In this document: in pieces, positions 5,969-6,870 of the stretch
How positions within the stretch are numbered: the first letter of the stretch is position 1
Layout: every line of letters starts with the position of its first letter
Origin: an uncultured Novosphingobium sp.
Lineage (GTDB): Bacteria > Pseudomonadota > Alphaproteobacteria > Sphingomonadales > Sphingomonadaceae
DNA: 6,870 bases
Direction of reading: 5' to 3'
Assembly (NCBI GenBank): GCA_937860195.1
Contig: CALMBN010000078.1
Location: forward strand, 1-6,870
Made by a program: the position numbers and the translations under genes
The notes under the pieces: generated by a model
Seen by the model: the letters and a program-made list of their open reading frames with translations, nothing else
Database searches by the model: none
What the model was told of the DNA's origin: nothing

Positions 5969-6001
5969 GCGTAATGTGGACACTGGCGCTCGCACCTCCT
6001 A

Positions 6002-6870
<869 letters not shown>

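Overview
The window most likely comes from the chromosome of a high-GC alphaproteobacterium, probably a sphingomonad (Sphingomonadales). This is an inference from the GC-rich codon use of most genes, the sphingomonad-like SRAP variant and the CYP153-like P450. No species can be named from the sequence alone.

Left half (1-3769, all on the minus strand). Transcription runs right to left: a degenerate SRAP-fold protein, then a flavin-containing monooxygenase, a CYP153-like cytochrome P450, and an enoyl-CoA hydratase/isomerase-family protein that runs off the left edge. The last three are packed with a 3-base gap and a 4-base start/stop overlap, so they form an operon. It probably oxidises a hydrophobic substrate and passes it to CoA-linked degradation. 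A promoter-like pair of hexamers, with an 18-base near-perfect palindrome filling the spacer, lies just upstream of the flavin monooxygenase and overlaps the end of the SRAP gene. It is a good candidate for the operon's regulated promoter. No ferredoxin or ferredoxin reductase for the P450 is in the window.

Middle (about 3761-5934) is accessory DNA. It starts with the C-terminal helix-turn-helix half of an MqsA-type antitoxin, without its zinc-binding half or any MqsR toxin. Next is a two-domain FRG protein gene in visibly AT-richer DNA, which looks horizontally acquired. Convergent to it is a complete higB-higA toxin-antitoxin operon with a candidate operator. Together with the SRAP gene this resembles a small stress/defence-type cluster next to core metabolism.

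Right end (6002-6870, plus strand) is core metabolism: a well-formed TPP riboswitch followed by the 5' part of thiC (pyrimidine branch of thiamine synthesis), cut by the window edge. The leader between aptamer and start codon contains two mutually exclusive pairings that could act as a translational switch. higBA and thiC are divergent and share one short control region.
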